The translations under genes were made by a program, and so were the position numbers. This document shows positions 25,727-33,765 of a stretch of DNA of 64,000 nt, one piece after another. The notes beneath the pieces were generated by a model. It saw only the letters and a program-made list of their open reading frames with translations. It was not told where the DNA came from and did not search any database. The DNA is from Bacillota bacterium. Its GTDB lineage: Bacteria > Bacillota > Clostridia > Oscillospirales > Acutalibacteraceae. Each line of letters starts with the position of its first letter. The first letter of the stretch is position 1. The DNA is taken from assembly GCA_023410445.1 (NCBI GenBank), contig JAEYPT010000008.1, positions 377,037-441,036 on the forward strand, given 5' to 3'.

Positions 25727-28064
25727 CGGTTTGATTCATCCCCTGTTCCCTGTATTTTGCCAAAGCAATCGCAGCCTGTCCGAGAGAAATACCGCCGTCG
25801 TTCGTGGGAACCCGGCTGTGGGTATATACTTCGAATCCGTTTTTCTCCAGACGATCCAACGTCAAGCCCCAAAGGACCTGATTCTGAAACACCCCGCCGC
25901 TTAAAGCTACCCGGTTTACGGCCGTTCTCTCCCGGATGGACCGGCATACCTCAAGCACGATATCGGCTACGGTACGATGAAATGTGCCGGAAATCAGGGA
26001 AATCTCCCTACCGTTTTGCACATCATCTACGATCGCGGAAATCATCCGGCGGACACGGATCTGGTTTTTGGTTCCGTCGAAAAAGACATCATACGGATAG
26101 GAGGCTTCCTCTTCAGCGCTGGCTTCTTTTTCAAGACGGATGGCCGCCTGCCCCTCATACGCAATGACGCTGCATAGTCCGATCAGCGCTGACACCGCGT
26201 CAAATAGCCGTCCGACACTGCTGGTCAGCGGAGTGTGAATACGTTTGGCAATCTGCTGTTTTACCAAACTGACTTTTTCCGCTTCCATACGCTCGAGAAA
26301 TGGAAGGGATGGGATTTGGTCTTCCCCGTAGACCTGCATCAGATAGCTTAACGCCATTCTCCACGGTTCCAGAATGCCGATTTCCCCACCCGGCAGCGGT
26401 ACGTACTCAAAATGGGCCTGTCTTTCGAATCTGGAATAATCCCCCACAAAAAACTCTCCGCCCCAGATATGGCCGTCTTCCCCATACCCGGTACCGTCGA
26501 AGGCAACGCCGATCACCCTTCCGATCACCCTGTTTTCAGCCATACAGGACGCGATATGCGCATGGTGATGCTGAACGGGAATTTTCAAAATTCCCGTCAG
26601 CCCGTCGGCATACTGGGTGGAAAGATAATCGGGATGCCGATCGAAGGCGACCGCCTCCGGAACAATGGAAAATATTGTTTTGAAATGTTCAATTCCGGTT
26701 TCAAACGATTTCAGGGTTTCGAGATTTTCCAGGTCCCCGATATGATGACTGAGAAACGCCTTCCCACCTTTGGTCAGGCAGAAGGTATTTTTCAGTTCGC
26801 CCCCGCAGGCAAGAATGGAGGGAGTCCGCTGCGAAGGGAATTTCAGCTGTTCAATCAGGAAGGAAAGGTCTGTGGGAAACGGCACATAGCCACGCGACCG
26901 CCGGATCATCGACTCTTTTCCCCGGAAAACGGCCGTAACGGAATCGTCCGTTCGAATATATATTTCCCGGTTGTTGATGAGAAAATAGTCCGCGATTCCG
27001 GCTAATCCGGAAATTGCTTCGCGGTCTTTGTAGAAAATCGGCTCCCCAGACCGGTTGCCGCTCGTCATGACCAGCAGCTTTAGACCGCTGTCAAAAAGCA
27101 GGAAGTGTACAGGGGTATACGGCAGCATGATTCCCAATTTGCTGTTATCCGGCGAAATCGCATCGTCGGCAAGACGGGAGTCGGGTTTCCGGTTAAGCAA
27201 AACAATCGGCCTTTTCGCACTTTGCAGAAGTTCGGACTCCTTTTGATTGACAAAGCAGTAACTCAAGATGGTTTTCCTATCTTTTGCCATGAGAGCAAAC
27301 GGTTTACCGTCCCGCTTTTTTCGCTTTCGGAGCTCGCGCACGGCGCCGCCGTTTTCAGCGTCACAGGCCAGATGATAGCCGCCCAGCCCTTTGATCGCAA
27401 CGATTTTTCCCGCTTTCAGCAGTTCGGCCGTTTTCTCTATCTCAAAGCCTTTCGAGATCCGGTTTTCCTCGGAATCCAGCAAAGACAGTGAGGGGCCGCA
27501 TCGGCCGCACGCAACCGGCTGTGCATGAAATCTCCGGTTCGAAGGGTTATGATATTCATCCGCACATTCCCCACACATTGGAAACGAGCGCATGGTCGTG
27601 TTGTTCCGGTCATAGGGAATGCCTTCCGCAATTGTGAATCTCGGTCCGCAGTTCGTGCAGTTAATAAAGGGATACCGGTACCTTCGGTTCCCGGGATCTC
27701 TCATTTCGTTCAGACAGTCTTCACAAACCGACAGGTCCGGGGAAATATAAGCCTCTCCGGCATTCTCGGAACTGCTTGTCCGAATTGTAAAATCGGCATA
27801 TCCGACCGGCAGTGCGCTTTCCACATGGAACGTATCGATCGAAGACAGCGGAGGAGCTTCCTCCCGCAGCCGCCTGAGAAAACCCTCCATGTCTTCCGAA
27901 GTTCCTTCGGCTTCAATATGGACGCCGCCGGAAAAGTTGTTCACCCAGCCCTTGATGCGGCACGCATGTGCAAGGTGAAATACAAAAGGCCGGAAGCCTA
28001 CCCCCTGCACAATGCCGCTGATTGTAACAACAGACCGCGTAAGCTGATCCGACAAAGTTCCCAT
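25719..28064 (-). CDS. hypF: carbamoyltransferase HypF
   Basis: Makes carbamoyl-AMP from carbamoyl phosphate and transfers the group to HypE. In 781 residues: an acylphosphatase domain (VQGVGFRPFVFH), two zinc fingers (CEDCLNEM...CTNCG and CGECADEY...CGRCG), a YrdC-like domain (about 210-390) and the carbamoyltransferase domain with HHHAHIASCMAEN and VAFDGTGYGEDGHIWGGE. All domains are complete. The annotated ATG has AAGGA directly beside it; a TTG three codons later has better spacing and may be the true start. Confidence 0.96.
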   Translation of the reverse strand: MGTLSDQLTRSVVTISGIVQGVGFRPFVFHLAHACRIKGWVNNFSGGVHIEAEGTSEDMEGFLRRLREEAPPLSSIDTFHVESALPVGYADFTIRTSSSENAGEAYISPDLSVCEDCLNEMRDPGNRRYRYPFINCTNCGPRFTIAEGIPYDRNNTTMRSFPMCGECADEYHNPSNRRFHAQPVACGRCGPSLSLLDSEENRISKGFEIEKTAELLKAGKIVAIKGLGGYHLACDAENGGAVRELRKRKKRDGKPFALMAKDRKTILSYCFVNQKESELLQSAKRPIVLLNRKPDSRLADDAISPDNSKLGIMLPYTPVHFLLFDSGLKLLVMTSGNRSGEPIFYKDREAISGLAGIADYFLINNREIYIRTDDSVTAVFRGKESMIRRSRGYVPFPTDLSFLIEQLKFPSQRTPSILACGGELKNTFCLTKGGKAFLSHHIGDLENLETLKSFETGIEHFKTIFSIVPEAVAFDRHPDYLSTQYADGLTGILKIPVQHHHAHIASCMAENRVIGRVIGVAFDGTGYGEDGHIWGGEFFVGDYSRFERQAHFEYVPLPGGEIGILEPWRMALSYLMQVYGEDQIPSLPFLERMEAEKVSLVKQQIAKRIHTPLTSSVGRLFDAVSALIGLCSVIAYEGQAAIRLEKEASAEEEASYPYDVFFDGTKNQIRVRRMISAIVDDVQNGREISLISGTFHRTVADIVLEVCRSIRERTAVNRVALSGGVFQNQVLWGLTLDRLEKNGFEVYTHSRVPTNDGGISLGQAAIALAKYREQGMNQTDG

Positions 28065-28140
28065 TCCTTTTTGTCAAATATGGCAGACTTTAGGAAGAGC
28101 CGATATGGACATCCAAGCTGGCTTCTATTGGTTTTTCGGC

Positions 28141-28809
28141 TTATTCCGCTGTCTTTTGTTTTTCCGCCACCCGTGCTCTGATCCAGGTACATAATTCGTC
28201 CAGCCCCTGATCTTTGGTACAGGAGGTTTCAAAAAAGACGACGTTATCGTTGATGGACCGGACGTCGTCATAAAATTTCTCCCGGTTAAAATTCGTATAC
28301 TCGATCAGGTCGATCTTGTTCAGAATGACAGCCTTTGATTTTTCAAATGCAAGCGGATATTTCAAAGGTTTGTCGTTCCCCTCCGTCGTGCTCAGAACAG
28401 TTATTTTAATATCCTCTCCGATTTCGAACTCGGCGGGGCAAACCAGGTTGCCAACGTTTTCGACGATCAGCAGTTCGATTTCGTCAAGGTTGAGTCCTTC
28501 CATTGCGTCCTTGATCATATACGCGTCAAGGTGGCATGCTCCCCCCGTATTGATCTGAACGACCGGCACACCCTTCGCCTCGATTCTTTGGGCGTCCATC
28601 GTCGTATACAGGTCGCCTTCGATTACGGCTACTTTAACGTCGCCCTCCAGTCTGGATATGAGCTTTTCCAGAATCGAGGTTTTTCCGGAACCGGGCGAAC
28701 TCATCAGGTTAATCACATAAATTCCTTTTTCGTCAAGCCGTTTCCGGTTTACAGCATTCAGTTCATCATTCGCCTGCAGGATATTTGTTACTACTTTGAT
28801 TTCACTCAT
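28141..28809 (-). CDS. hypB: hydrogenase nickel incorporation GTPase HypB
   Basis: GTPase that acts with HypA in nickel insertion. The 222 residues carry the P-loop SSPGSGKTS (36-44), a metal-site GGACHL segment in the switch region, and NKID for guanine recognition. There is no His-rich nickel-storage stretch at the N-terminus. The second of two nearby ATGs is preferred for spacing to AAGGG. Lies 76 bases before hypF. Confidence 0.96.
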   Translation of the reverse strand: MSEIKVVTNILQANDELNAVNRKRLDEKGIYVINLMSSPGSGKTSILEKLISRLEGDVKVAVIEGDLYTTMDAQRIEAKGVPVVQINTGGACHLDAYMIKDAMEGLNLDEIELLIVENVGNLVCPAEFEIGEDIKITVLSTTEGNDKPLKYPLAFEKSKAVILNKIDLIEYTNFNREKFYDDVRSINDNVVFFETSCTKDQGLDELCTWIRARVAEKQKTAE

Positions 28810-28842
28810 TTTCATGTTCCCTTCTGCCGTTCGTTCCCACTC

Positions 28843-29271
28843 TCATACAAGATCAAATTCGTCGCCCTCGCTGATGATTCCGCCGTGAATCACTTTGGTA
28901 AATACGCCTTCCCGCGGCATAATGCAGTCACCCATAACCTGATAGATTTTGCAGCCTTTATGGCACTCTTTCCCGATCTGGGTCAGTTCCAGCACGACAT
29001 CGTTGCAGCGGAATCGGGTACCGATCGGGCAATTCCGAAAATTAATTCCATCGACAATCAGGTTCTCTCCGAAATCGCCCTCCTTGACGTCGGCTCCGCG
29101 TTCCTTAAACGCCTCTATTTTCTCGTACGGTAATATGCTTACCTGTCGGTGCCATTTCCCTGCGTGGGCATCCTGTTCAATGCCAAAATCCTCGATGATT
29201 TTAGCGGTATGAATATTTTCTTTCTGAGTGCCTTTAACAGCGCTGACACAGACAGCATGTACCTTTCCCAT
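28843..29271 (-). CDS. MOSC domain protein
   Basis: A 142-residue stand-alone MOSC domain (the C-terminal fold of Moco sulfurases), with the conserved EGDFGENLIVDGINF block and the Cys segment KECHKGCK. MOSC proteins bind or sulfurate molybdenum cofactor. ATG chosen for AGGGG five bases upstream. Placed directly after mogA, so a role in Moco handling is likely; the exact reaction is not known. Confidence 0.88.
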   Translation of the reverse strand: MGKVHAVCVSAVKGTQKENIHTAKIIEDFGIEQDAHAGKWHRQVSILPYEKIEAFKERGADVKEGDFGENLIVDGINFRNCPIGTRFRCNDVVLELTQIGKECHKGCKIYQVMGDCIMPREGVFTKVIHGGIISEGDEFDLV

Positions 29272-29281
29272 AAATTCCCCT

Positions 29282-29770
29282 TCACTTTCTGGCACAGTTG
29301 GTGGCCGTTCCCGTAAGGATTTCGATTCCGTGCTCCAGCTCCGATAGGATAAACGTAAGACACTCCCCAACCGCCTTGGGACTGCCCGGCAGATTGACGA
29401 TCAGAGTGGATTTGCGGATTCCTGCAGCCGCCCGGCTCAGCATCGCCCGTTTTGTAAACTGAAGGCTGTAGGCCCTCATTGCCTCGGGAATGCCGGGGAC
29501 CTCCCGTTCCACCACCGCCCGGGTTGCTTCCGGCATGCAGTCTCTGGGGGAAAATCCGGTGCCCCCGGTCGTTAGAATGAGGTCCGCCTCGCCTTGATCG
29601 GCAATCTCTTTCATTTTGTCGCTCAGCATTTGCTGCTCGTCCGGCAGCAGAGTCATCGATACCACCTGATAGCCTTGAGCTTCCAGAATTTTCTGAATTG
29701 TTTTTCCGCTCACATCCTCCCGTTCTCCCCGATACCCGGAATCGCTGGATGTGATGATCGCTGTGCGTAC
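29282..29770 (-). CDS. mogA: molybdopterin adenylyltransferase MogA/MoaB family
   Basis: Activates molybdopterin by adenylation before metal insertion by MoeA. The 162 residues contain TTGGTGFSPRD, the substrate-binding loop, and NLPGSPKAV near the C-terminus. ATG selected for AGGTGG seven bases upstream. First gene of the mogA-MOSC-hypB-hypF-hypE transcript, which joins Mo and Ni cofactor maturation. Confidence 0.92.
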   Translation of the reverse strand, partial: VRTAIITSSDSGYRGEREDVSGKTIQKILEAQGYQVVSMTLLPDEQQMLSDKMKEIADQGEADLILTTGGTGFSPRDCMPEATRAVVEREVPGIPEAMRAYSLQFTKRAMLSRAAAGIRKSTLIVNLPGSPKAVGECLTFILSELEHGIEILTGTATNCARK

Positions 29771-29923
29771 CATACTGATACCACCTCGTCCCTGAATTTG
29801 AAGAACCGACGTTTTTTTCCGGATCACGCGTTTTATTGCTTATCCGTACGATTGCATTCGACAAATGCAGTTCTGAATTTCATTCCTTATCCTGCACTGC
29901 AAGCCCTTCTAAATACACTGCAC

Positions 29924-29952
29924 AATATACTACAAAGCAAAAGCATTAGCAA
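29924..29952 (-). promoter_or_regulatory. probable promoter of mogA-hypE operon
   Basis: Minus-strand TTGCTA, 17-base spacer, TATATT, about 150 bases before the mogA ATG. It faces away from the plus-strand promoter-like TATAAT at 30016. Confidence 0.5.
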
Positions 29953-30015
29953 TATATTTAAAAAATCAAGGTATAAATTAAAGAATTTTGTTAGATTTTG
30001 CTTGGTTAAGAAAAA

Positions 30016-30357
30016 TATAATAAAGACAACAACAAACCAATTTCCGATTACTCAAAGGGGAAACGGACGGAACAACGAAATTAAGGAGGTATTATCGACA
30101 TCTTTCGTTCTAATTGATTGCTATTCCGGCAAATTTTCGCCGTCCCAAACGATTGCTGTTTGTCCTTTCGAAACGCTGATTTTCTGTTTATCCAATGATC
30201 AACTCCGAGTGCATTTCTGTTCTGCTGCGTCCTTCGCCTTGCCGGACAAAAATCTCCTCGGATTTTTTACATTGTCAGAACGGAAGATCGGCAAAGCCAT
30301 TACTTAAGATTAATAGGAGGTGCAACTGGTATCGCCGTTGCGGTGGCCAGGATTATC
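30016..30357 (+). promoter_or_regulatory. leader with attenuator-like hairpin and SD-hairpin-ATG element
   Basis: This 340-base stretch has no gene. It starts with a TATAAT box (30016-30021). At 30204-30268 a stem TCCGAG/CTCGGA encloses a smaller GTCC/GGAC stem and is followed by six Ts, like a transcription terminator inside the leader. At 30315-30357 AGGAGG, five bases, a CTGG/CCAG hairpin, seven bases and the ATG repeat the layout seen before the ferredoxin gene at 23.5 kb. An orphan AAGGAGG near 30084 has no following ATG. The arrangement resembles a riboswitch or protein-controlled leader, but I could not match a known class. Confidence 0.5.
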
Positions 30358-30807
30358 ATGAACAAATTATTGACAATCGCTCCCGAAAAATGCGTTGACT
30401 GCGGAACCTGCGAGGCGGTTTGCCCAAACTCCGGGGTAAATTTAATCGAATTCGAAATGCCGGAGGTTGCAGTGCCAATCATGTGCCTGCAATGCGAAGA
30501 TGCCGCGTGCATGAAGGTTTGTCCCAAAGGGGCAATTTACAGGGATGAGTACGGCGCAGTTGTGCCGGATCAAAAGAAATGCATCGCCTGCAAAATGTGC
30601 ATCAGCGCATGCCCATTTGGAAATATTACCTACAGCCCTGCGAAAAAACAGATTACCAAATGCAATCTGTGCAGCGGCGATCCCCAATGCGCGAAGTACT
30701 GCCCTACCTTGGCGATCCGGTTTGCGGATTACACAACAGCCAACCAGCACAAAAAAATGGTGGTTGCCAACAAGTTTAAAGAGCTGTTTTCCGAAAGCAA
30801 TATCTGA
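30358..30807 (+). CDS. polyferredoxin partner of Mo aldehyde oxidoreductase
   Basis: A 149-residue HycB-like protein with four 4Fe-4S motifs: CVDCGTCEAVCP, CLQCEDAACMKVCP, CIACKMCISACP and CNLCSGDPQCAKYCP. It is a close relative of the ferredoxin encoded with the AOR-like gene at 23 kb, including the ends (AEKFKDLF there, ANKFKELF here), so the two arose by duplication. It probably takes electrons from the downstream aldehyde oxidoreductase. ATG chosen by alignment with that paralog. Confidence 0.88.
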   Translation: MNKLLTIAPEKCVDCGTCEAVCPNSGVNLIEFEMPEVAVPIMCLQCEDAACMKVCPKGAIYRDEYGAVVPDQKKCIACKMCISACPFGNITYSPAKKQITKCNLCSGDPQCAKYCPTLAIRFADYTTANQHKKMVVANKFKELFSESNI

Positions 30808-30918
30808 TCAAAAAGCACGGCAAGGCATGTATTGTTCTTTGAGTCCCGCACATCCTATCATAAATAATCAACCAACAGTGATGAAAATTGCTACAATTGA
30901 AATTTAGAAATCATCCGG

Positions 30919-30948
30919 TTGTCAAAAAGTAAGTAGCTTCCATACGTT
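30919..30948 (+). promoter_or_regulatory. possible promoter of mop gene
   Basis: TTGTCA, 18-base spacer, TACGTT in the 166-base gap between the ferredoxin and mop genes. Spacing is slightly long, so this is only a candidate. Confidence 0.3.
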
Positions 30949-30973
30949 ATTTCGAAGTAAAGGAGACAATCAA

Positions 30974-33700
30974 ATGATTCAGAAAACTCTATACATCAAC
31001 GGAGTTTTAAAGCATCTCGAGGTAAATCCAGAAGCGACTCTCGCGGATACGCTGAGGGGACAACTTCTGCTCACGGGGACCAAGGTCGGCTGTAGAAAAG
31101 GCGAATGCGGCGCCTGCACGGTTCTATGGGACGGGACCCCGGTACGGTCATGCCTGTACAAAATGGAACGGGTACCGGATAAAACCCATATCATTACGAT
31201 TGAGGGAGTCGGAACCAAAGAATGCCTCCATCCGCTGCAGTATTCCTGGATGATCCACGGAGCCGCACAGTGCGGGTACTGCACCCCCGGCTTCATCGTT
31301 TCCGCAAAGGCCCTGCTTGACCAGAACAACAACCCCACCCGAGAAGAAGTCCGGGCATGGTTTCAGAAGAACAGAAATCTCTGTCGGTGCACCGGTTACA
31401 AACCGCTTGTCGACGCCGTTATGGATGCCGCAAGACTAATGCGCGGCGAGGTAACCCGGGAAGAGCTGTGGCCTAAGCTGAAGGATGGGACAAGCCTTCT
31501 GGGTTCCAGCGTGCCGCGTCCCTCGGCGGTTGCCAAGGTTACGGGCACATGGGATTTCGGTGCCGATCTGGGGCTGAAACTGCCGGAAGACACCCTGCAT
31601 ATCAAACTGGTTCAGGCTCAGGTTTCGCATGCCAATATCCTGTCCATCGATACCTCCGAAGCTGAAAAAGTTCCAGGCGTTTACCGGGTTCTGACGTATA
31701 AGGATGTCCCAGGAACGAACCGGATCAACGGTCTGGCATTCCCCTCGAACAAAGGCAACGGTAAGGAACGGCCGATCCTGAACGACAAGAAAATCTTCCA
31801 GTACGGCGATGCTATCGCGATGGTACTGGCCCACGACCCGGCCGTCGCGGAAGAAGCGGCGAAAAAGGTCAAGGTAAAAATCGAGGAACTTCCCGCCTAT
31901 ATGAGCGCTCCTGCGGCGATGGCCGAAGACGCGATTGAAATTCATCCCGGCACACCGAACGTCTATTTTGAAACCCACGTAATCAAAGGCAAAGAGGTCG
32001 ATCCGCTGCTTGACGAACTGCCTTATGTTGTGGAAGATGATTTCTATGTTCAGCGGCAGCCGCATCTTCCTTTGGAGCCCGACGTTGGATTTGCCTATAT
32101 CGATAAGGACGGCAAGCTGATTGTTCATTCCAAGAGCATCGGCATTCATATTCACGCGCTGATGGTTGCCGAAGGAATCGGCGTTCCGCTCGATAAATTC
32201 GCGATTGTACAGAATCCGACCGGCGGCACCTTCGGGTACAAATTCAGCCCGACCATGGAAGGTCTGCTCGGCGTAGCGGCATTGGTAACCAAAAAACCGG
32301 TCTACCTCGAATTCAGCATGTACCAGCAGATTACGTATACGGGCAAGCGTTCTCCGTTCTTCATCAATTTGAAGATGGGTGCCGATAAAAACGGCAAGCT
32401 TGTCGCAATGGAATCTGACTGGACAGTTGATCACGGCCCCTACTGCGAATTCGGCGATCTGCTGACAATGCGGGGCACTCAGTTCATCGGCGCAGGCTAC
32501 AACATCCCGAATATCCGCGGCAACGGCAGAACGGTATGCACAAACCACGCATGGGGATCTGCTTTCCGTGGTTACGGCTCCCCGCAGAGCCTGTTCTCTT
32601 CGGAAGTGCTTGTGGATGAGCTCGCGGAAAAAATCGGCATGGATCCGCTTGAATTCCGGTACCTGAACGTTTACCGGGAGGGAAGCACCACTCCGACCGG
32701 CTGCGCGCCGGATGTCATTGCCTTTCCGCAGGCACTTGATAAGCTGCGCCCGATCTACCAGAAGGCCAAAGAAAATGCAAAAACGAAAAACGCGAAGGGT
32801 GGCGACATCAAGTACGGAGTCGGCATATCCCTGCTGGAATACGGCTGCGGCCTCGACGGCGCGGACTCTTCCGAAGCATGGGCCGAAATCACGGAGAATG
32901 GCGTAACCGTTGGGAACTCCTGGGAAGACCATGGACAGGGAGCCGATATGGGAACGCTGACGGTCGCTCACGAAGCATTGAAGCCGCTTCACATCAATCC
33001 CGATCAGATCAAGCTCATTATGAACGATATGAGACTGACCCCCAACAGCGGACCTGCCGGCGGAAGCCGCTCCAACGTGATGACGGGCAACGCTACCCGG
33101 GTTGCCTGCGAAAATCTTCTGGCGGCACTGAAAAAGGAAGACGGCACCTACCGGACCTACAAGGAGATGATTGCCGAAAAACTGCCGACAAAATATATGG
33201 GCAAATGGACCGCACCTTGTAAGGAATGCAGTGTGGAAACCGGACAGGGCAACCCGTTCCCCGTTTATATGTACGGCGTTCTTCTTTCGGAAGTATCGGT
33301 TGACACAACGAACGGCAAAGTCAAGGTTGAAAAGCTCACGTTGGTTTCCGACTGCGGTCCTATCATGAACAAACTGGTATTGGAAGGCCAGTTATGGGGC
33401 GGTCTTGTGCAGGGCATCGGTCTTGCTCTGTCGGAGGACTTTGAAGACCTGAAAAAGAACACAACTCTGATTAAATGCGGCATCCCGCAGATTGAGGACG
33501 TCCCGGATACAATGGACCTGATCCATCAGGAAACTCCGCGGCCGAACGGACCCTTCGGAATGGCCGGTTCCGGTGAAATGCCTCTTTCGGCACCGCATGC
33601 CTCCATTATTAATGCAATTTACAATGCATGCGGAGTCCGTATCACCAAGCTGCCAGCATATCCGGAAAAGATTTTGGCAGGCCTGAAAGAACTCGAATAA
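30974..33700 (+). CDS. mop: molybdenum aldehyde oxidoreductase (MOP-like)
   Basis: Single-chain molybdenum hydroxylase of the xanthine oxidase family, oxidising aldehydes to acids. The 908 residues match Desulfovibrio gigas MOP (907) in layout. Plant-type 2Fe-2S Cys are at 40, 45, 48 and 60; second-cluster Cys are at 100, 103, 137 and 139. The Moco domain has GGTFGYKFSP, WGSAFRGYG, DHGQGAD and GPAGGSR, with the catalytic Glu in GSGEMPL (Glu868). No FAD domain, as in MOP. AAAGGAG precedes the ATG. Heads the accessory gene block and ends in a strong hairpin. Confidence 0.96.
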   Translation: MIQKTLYINGVLKHLEVNPEATLADTLRGQLLLTGTKVGCRKGECGACTVLWDGTPVRSCLYKMERVPDKTHIITIEGVGTKECLHPLQYSWMIHGAAQCGYCTPGFIVSAKALLDQNNNPTREEVRAWFQKNRNLCRCTGYKPLVDAVMDAARLMRGEVTREELWPKLKDGTSLLGSSVPRPSAVAKVTGTWDFGADLGLKLPEDTLHIKLVQAQVSHANILSIDTSEAEKVPGVYRVLTYKDVPGTNRINGLAFPSNKGNGKERPILNDKKIFQYGDAIAMVLAHDPAVAEEAAKKVKVKIEELPAYMSAPAAMAEDAIEIHPGTPNVYFETHVIKGKEVDPLLDELPYVVEDDFYVQRQPHLPLEPDVGFAYIDKDGKLIVHSKSIGIHIHALMVAEGIGVPLDKFAIVQNPTGGTFGYKFSPTMEGLLGVAALVTKKPVYLEFSMYQQITYTGKRSPFFINLKMGADKNGKLVAMESDWTVDHGPYCEFGDLLTMRGTQFIGAGYNIPNIRGNGRTVCTNHAWGSAFRGYGSPQSLFSSEVLVDELAEKIGMDPLEFRYLNVYREGSTTPTGCAPDVIAFPQALDKLRPIYQKAKENAKTKNAKGGDIKYGVGISLLEYGCGLDGADSSEAWAEITENGVTVGNSWEDHGQGADMGTLTVAHEALKPLHINPDQIKLIMNDMRLTPNSGPAGGSRSNVMTGNATRVACENLLAALKKEDGTYRTYKEMIAEKLPTKYMGKWTAPCKECSVETGQGNPFPVYMYGVLLSEVSVDTTNGKVKVEKLTLVSDCGPIMNKLVLEGQLWGGLVQGIGLALSEDFEDLKKNTTLIKCGIPQIEDVPDTMDLIHQETPRPNGPFGMAGSGEMPLSAPHASIINAIYNACGVRITKLPAYPEKILAGLKELE

Positions 33701-33719
33701 GCAACTGCAGTGAATCAAT

Positions 33720-33752
33720 ATGGGCAAAACCGGTCCGCCCGGTTTTGCCCAT
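33720..33752 (+). repeat. 14-bp perfect hairpin between mop and dicluster gene
   Basis: ATGGGCAAAACCGG and its exact complement flank a TCCGC loop, ending three bases before the AAGGAGG of the next gene. No T-run follows, so it is probably a processing or stability hairpin that raises mop mRNA over the downstream genes. Confidence 0.7.
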
Positions 33753-33765
33753 AAGGAGGTTATGC

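Noticed and set aside
29594..30307. Plus-strand frame of 237 codons running from mogA into the intergenic leader
   Set aside because: Antisense to mogA for half its length, no SD, low-complexity translation; the region is better explained as promoter and leader.
31436..32992. Long minus-strand open frame (518 codons) opposite the mop gene
   Set aside because: No ribosome site, no family motif, and it lies wholly antisense to a strongly conserved enzyme whose codon bias explains it.
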